Assembly (NCBI GenBank): GCA_030606765.1
Contig: JAUWFX010000112.1
Coordinates: forward strand, 1 to 5,950
Source: Dehalococcoidia bacterium
GTDB lineage: Bacteria > Chloroflexota > Dehalococcoidia > GIF9 > AB-539-J10
Direction of reading: 5' to 3'
DNA length: 5,950 bases
Part shown: piece by piece, positions 4,689 through 5,950 of the stretch
How positions within the stretch are numbered: position 1 is the first letter of the stretch
Layout: every line of letters begins with the position of its first letter
Notes under the pieces: generated by a model
Database searches by the model: none
What the model saw: the letters and a program-made list of their open reading frames with translations, nothing else
Told to the model about the DNA's origin: nothing
Position numbers and translations under genes: made by a program

Positions 4689-5950
4689 ATGTTCCGGGAA
4701 GTAAACACCAAGATTAACTTTCTTCAACTGGAAGAAGATATCCTCCGCTTCTGGAAAGAGCAGGGGATTTTTAACAAGAGCATCAAGATAAGAGAAGGGG
4801 GCCCACATTATGCCTTTTATGAAGGTCCACCCACAGCTAATGGTAGCCCGGGAGTTCATCATGTGCTGTCTCGTCTATATAAGGACATAGTTTGCCGGTA
4901 CAAGGCAATGAAGGGTTATCATGTGCCACGAAAGGCAGGGTGGGATACCCACGGCTTACCCGTTGAGTTGGAGGTGGAAAGCTCTCTTGCCCTCACCAAT
5001 AAGGCTCAAATTGAGGAATATGGAGTGGCTCCATTCAATGACCATTGTCGCCAAAGCGCTCTCAAATATATTAAAGAATGGGAAGCTATGACTGAGCGCA
5101 TTGGCTGCTGGTTGGATATGGAACATCCTTACATGACCTTGGACAATAGCTATATTGAATCTTGCTGGTGGATAATGAAAGAGCTATGGGACAAGGGCTT
5201 GATTTATCAGGGCTATAAAGTAACGCCGCATTGTCCTAGATGCGGCACATCCCTCAGCTCTCACGAGGTGGCTTTGGGCTACCGAGATGACGCTGAAGAT
5301 CCGTCGGTTTATATAAAGTTTAGGGTGGAACCATCACCAATATCTGAGACTGCCAAGCAAAAGAGACTCTATGAACTCTCACGCGGTAAAGCAACTTATT
5401 TACTCGCGTGGACGACCACGCCATGGACTCTGCCGGGCAATACTGCTTTAGCTGTAGCTCTTGATGCTGATTACGCTTTGCTAGAAGTAGGCGACGAGTA
5501 TCTCATTCTGGCTGATGCCCTGCGCGAGAAGGAGGGGCTAGGCGATTATGAAGTGGTTGAAGTGTTAAAGGGAAGCGACCTAGCGACGATAACTGGGGTA
5601 AAATACGAGCCACTTTATAATCCTCACCAGTTTGGTGTAGAGCGGAGACGTAGAGAGTTCATTAATGAAGCTCGGGTATTAGGATCGCCGCAGTTAAAAT
5701 TACAGAAACTGGGGGAAGGAGAAAAGTTAACCTATAAAGTAATTGCTGCCGATTTTGTGTCTATGGAAGAGGGAACCGGCATAGTGCATGTCGCCCCTGC
5801 TTTTGGCGAGGTCGACTTTAAAGTTTTTATGCATCCTGATTATTACCTGGATTTTGTCCAGCCTGTAGACTTGCAGGGCAATATTATCGGCACCTATCCC
5901 TTTGCTGGCAAGTTTGTCAAAGATGCCGATAAAGACATCCTTGATGATTT
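4689..5950 (+). CDS. ileS: isoleucyl-tRNA synthetase, N-terminal part (runs off the right edge), IleRS2-like with GVHH signature
   Basis: IleRS activates isoleucine with ATP and charges tRNA-Ile; its CP1 domain hydrolyses mischarged valine. From ATG 4689, 420 codons are open to the edge. Seen in order: FYEGPPTANGSPGVHH (43-58), where HIGH would be expected but GVHH (55-58) is found; GWDTHGLPVELEVE (84-97); CPRCGTSLSSHEVALGY (182-198), a likely zinc knuckle; the threonine-rich editing loop WTTTPWTLPGN (241-251); and GTGIVHVAPAFGEVD (362-376), whose Asp376 matches the conserved editing aspartate. Blocks such as TANGSPGVHHVL and CRYKAMKGYHV resemble the eukaryote-like type 2 IleRS, known for low mupirocin sensitivity. 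KMSKS and the anticodon-binding part lie outside the window. The start is two bases after jag with only a weak AGGG upstream, so coupling is likely. Confidence 0.93.
   Translation, partial: MFREVNTKINFLQLEEDILRFWKEQGIFNKSIKIREGGPHYAFYEGPPTANGSPGVHHVLSRLYKDIVCRYKAMKGYHVPRKAGWDTHGLPVELEVESSLALTNKAQIEEYGVAPFNDHCRQSALKYIKEWEAMTERIGCWLDMEHPYMTLDNSYIESCWWIMKELWDKGLIYQGYKVTPHCPRCGTSLSSHEVALGYRDDAEDPSVYIKFRVEPSPISETAKQKRLYELSRGKATYLLAWTTTPWTLPGNTALAVALDADYALLEVGDEYLILADALREKEGLGDYEVVEVLKGSDLATITGVKYEPLYNPHQFGVERRRREFINEARVLGSPQLKLQKLGEGEKLTYKVIAADFVSMEEGTGIVHVAPAFGEVDFKVFMHPDYYLDFVQPVDLQGNIIGTYPFAGKFVKDADKDILDD

Overview
This is a compact bacterial housekeeping locus. One partial gene on the minus strand at the left edge (thiL) diverges from a tightly packed run of nine plus-strand genes: rpsF, ssb, rpsR, rpmH, rnpA, yidD, a PQQ-repeat lipoprotein gene, yidC and jag, followed by the 5' part of ileS, which runs off the right edge. 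I see no mobile element, CRISPR array, tRNA or rRNA. The protein sequences, moderate base composition, a YidC without a large N-terminal extracytoplasmic domain, and a eukaryote-like IleRS suggest a Chloroflexota bacterium, possibly Dehalococcoidia. That assignment rests on remembered family resemblance, not a search.

Layout. Positions 1-197 (minus) hold the first 65 codons of thiamine-monophosphate kinase. The gap 198-307 holds two back-to-back extended -10 promoters, each so close to its start codon that both mRNAs would have almost no leader. Positions 308-1349 are the classic rpsF-ssb-rpsR trio (bS6, single-strand DNA-binding protein, bS18). It joins directly to rpmH-rnpA-yidD (1353-2047), then a BamB-like lipoprotein (2055-3221), the YidC insertase (3234-3974), the RNA-binding protein Jag/KhpB (4054-4686) and IleRS (from 4689). 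Plus-strand spacing runs from a 4-base overlap to 18 bases, except for a 79-base gap before jag. No intrinsic terminator is visible between rpsF and the right edge, so one long operon is plausible.

How the genes fit together. They serve translation (bS6, bS18, bL34, IleRS), tRNA 5' maturation (RnpA), single-strand DNA protection (SSB) and inner-membrane protein insertion (YidD, YidC, with Jag customarily linked). The lipoprotein sits inside the membrane-insertion block, so it is a candidate partner for YidC.

Points worth a second look: the lipoprotein between yidD and yidC; a swapped GVHH signature in place of HIGH in IleRS; the paired leaderless-type promoters; an exact 18-bp repeat at the start of rpsR; paired dyads 21 bp apart before jag; an extra residue after the SSB tip; and the direct join of two operons that are usually separate. 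I did not find an evident new multi-gene system. Most of the window is ordinary core genome.
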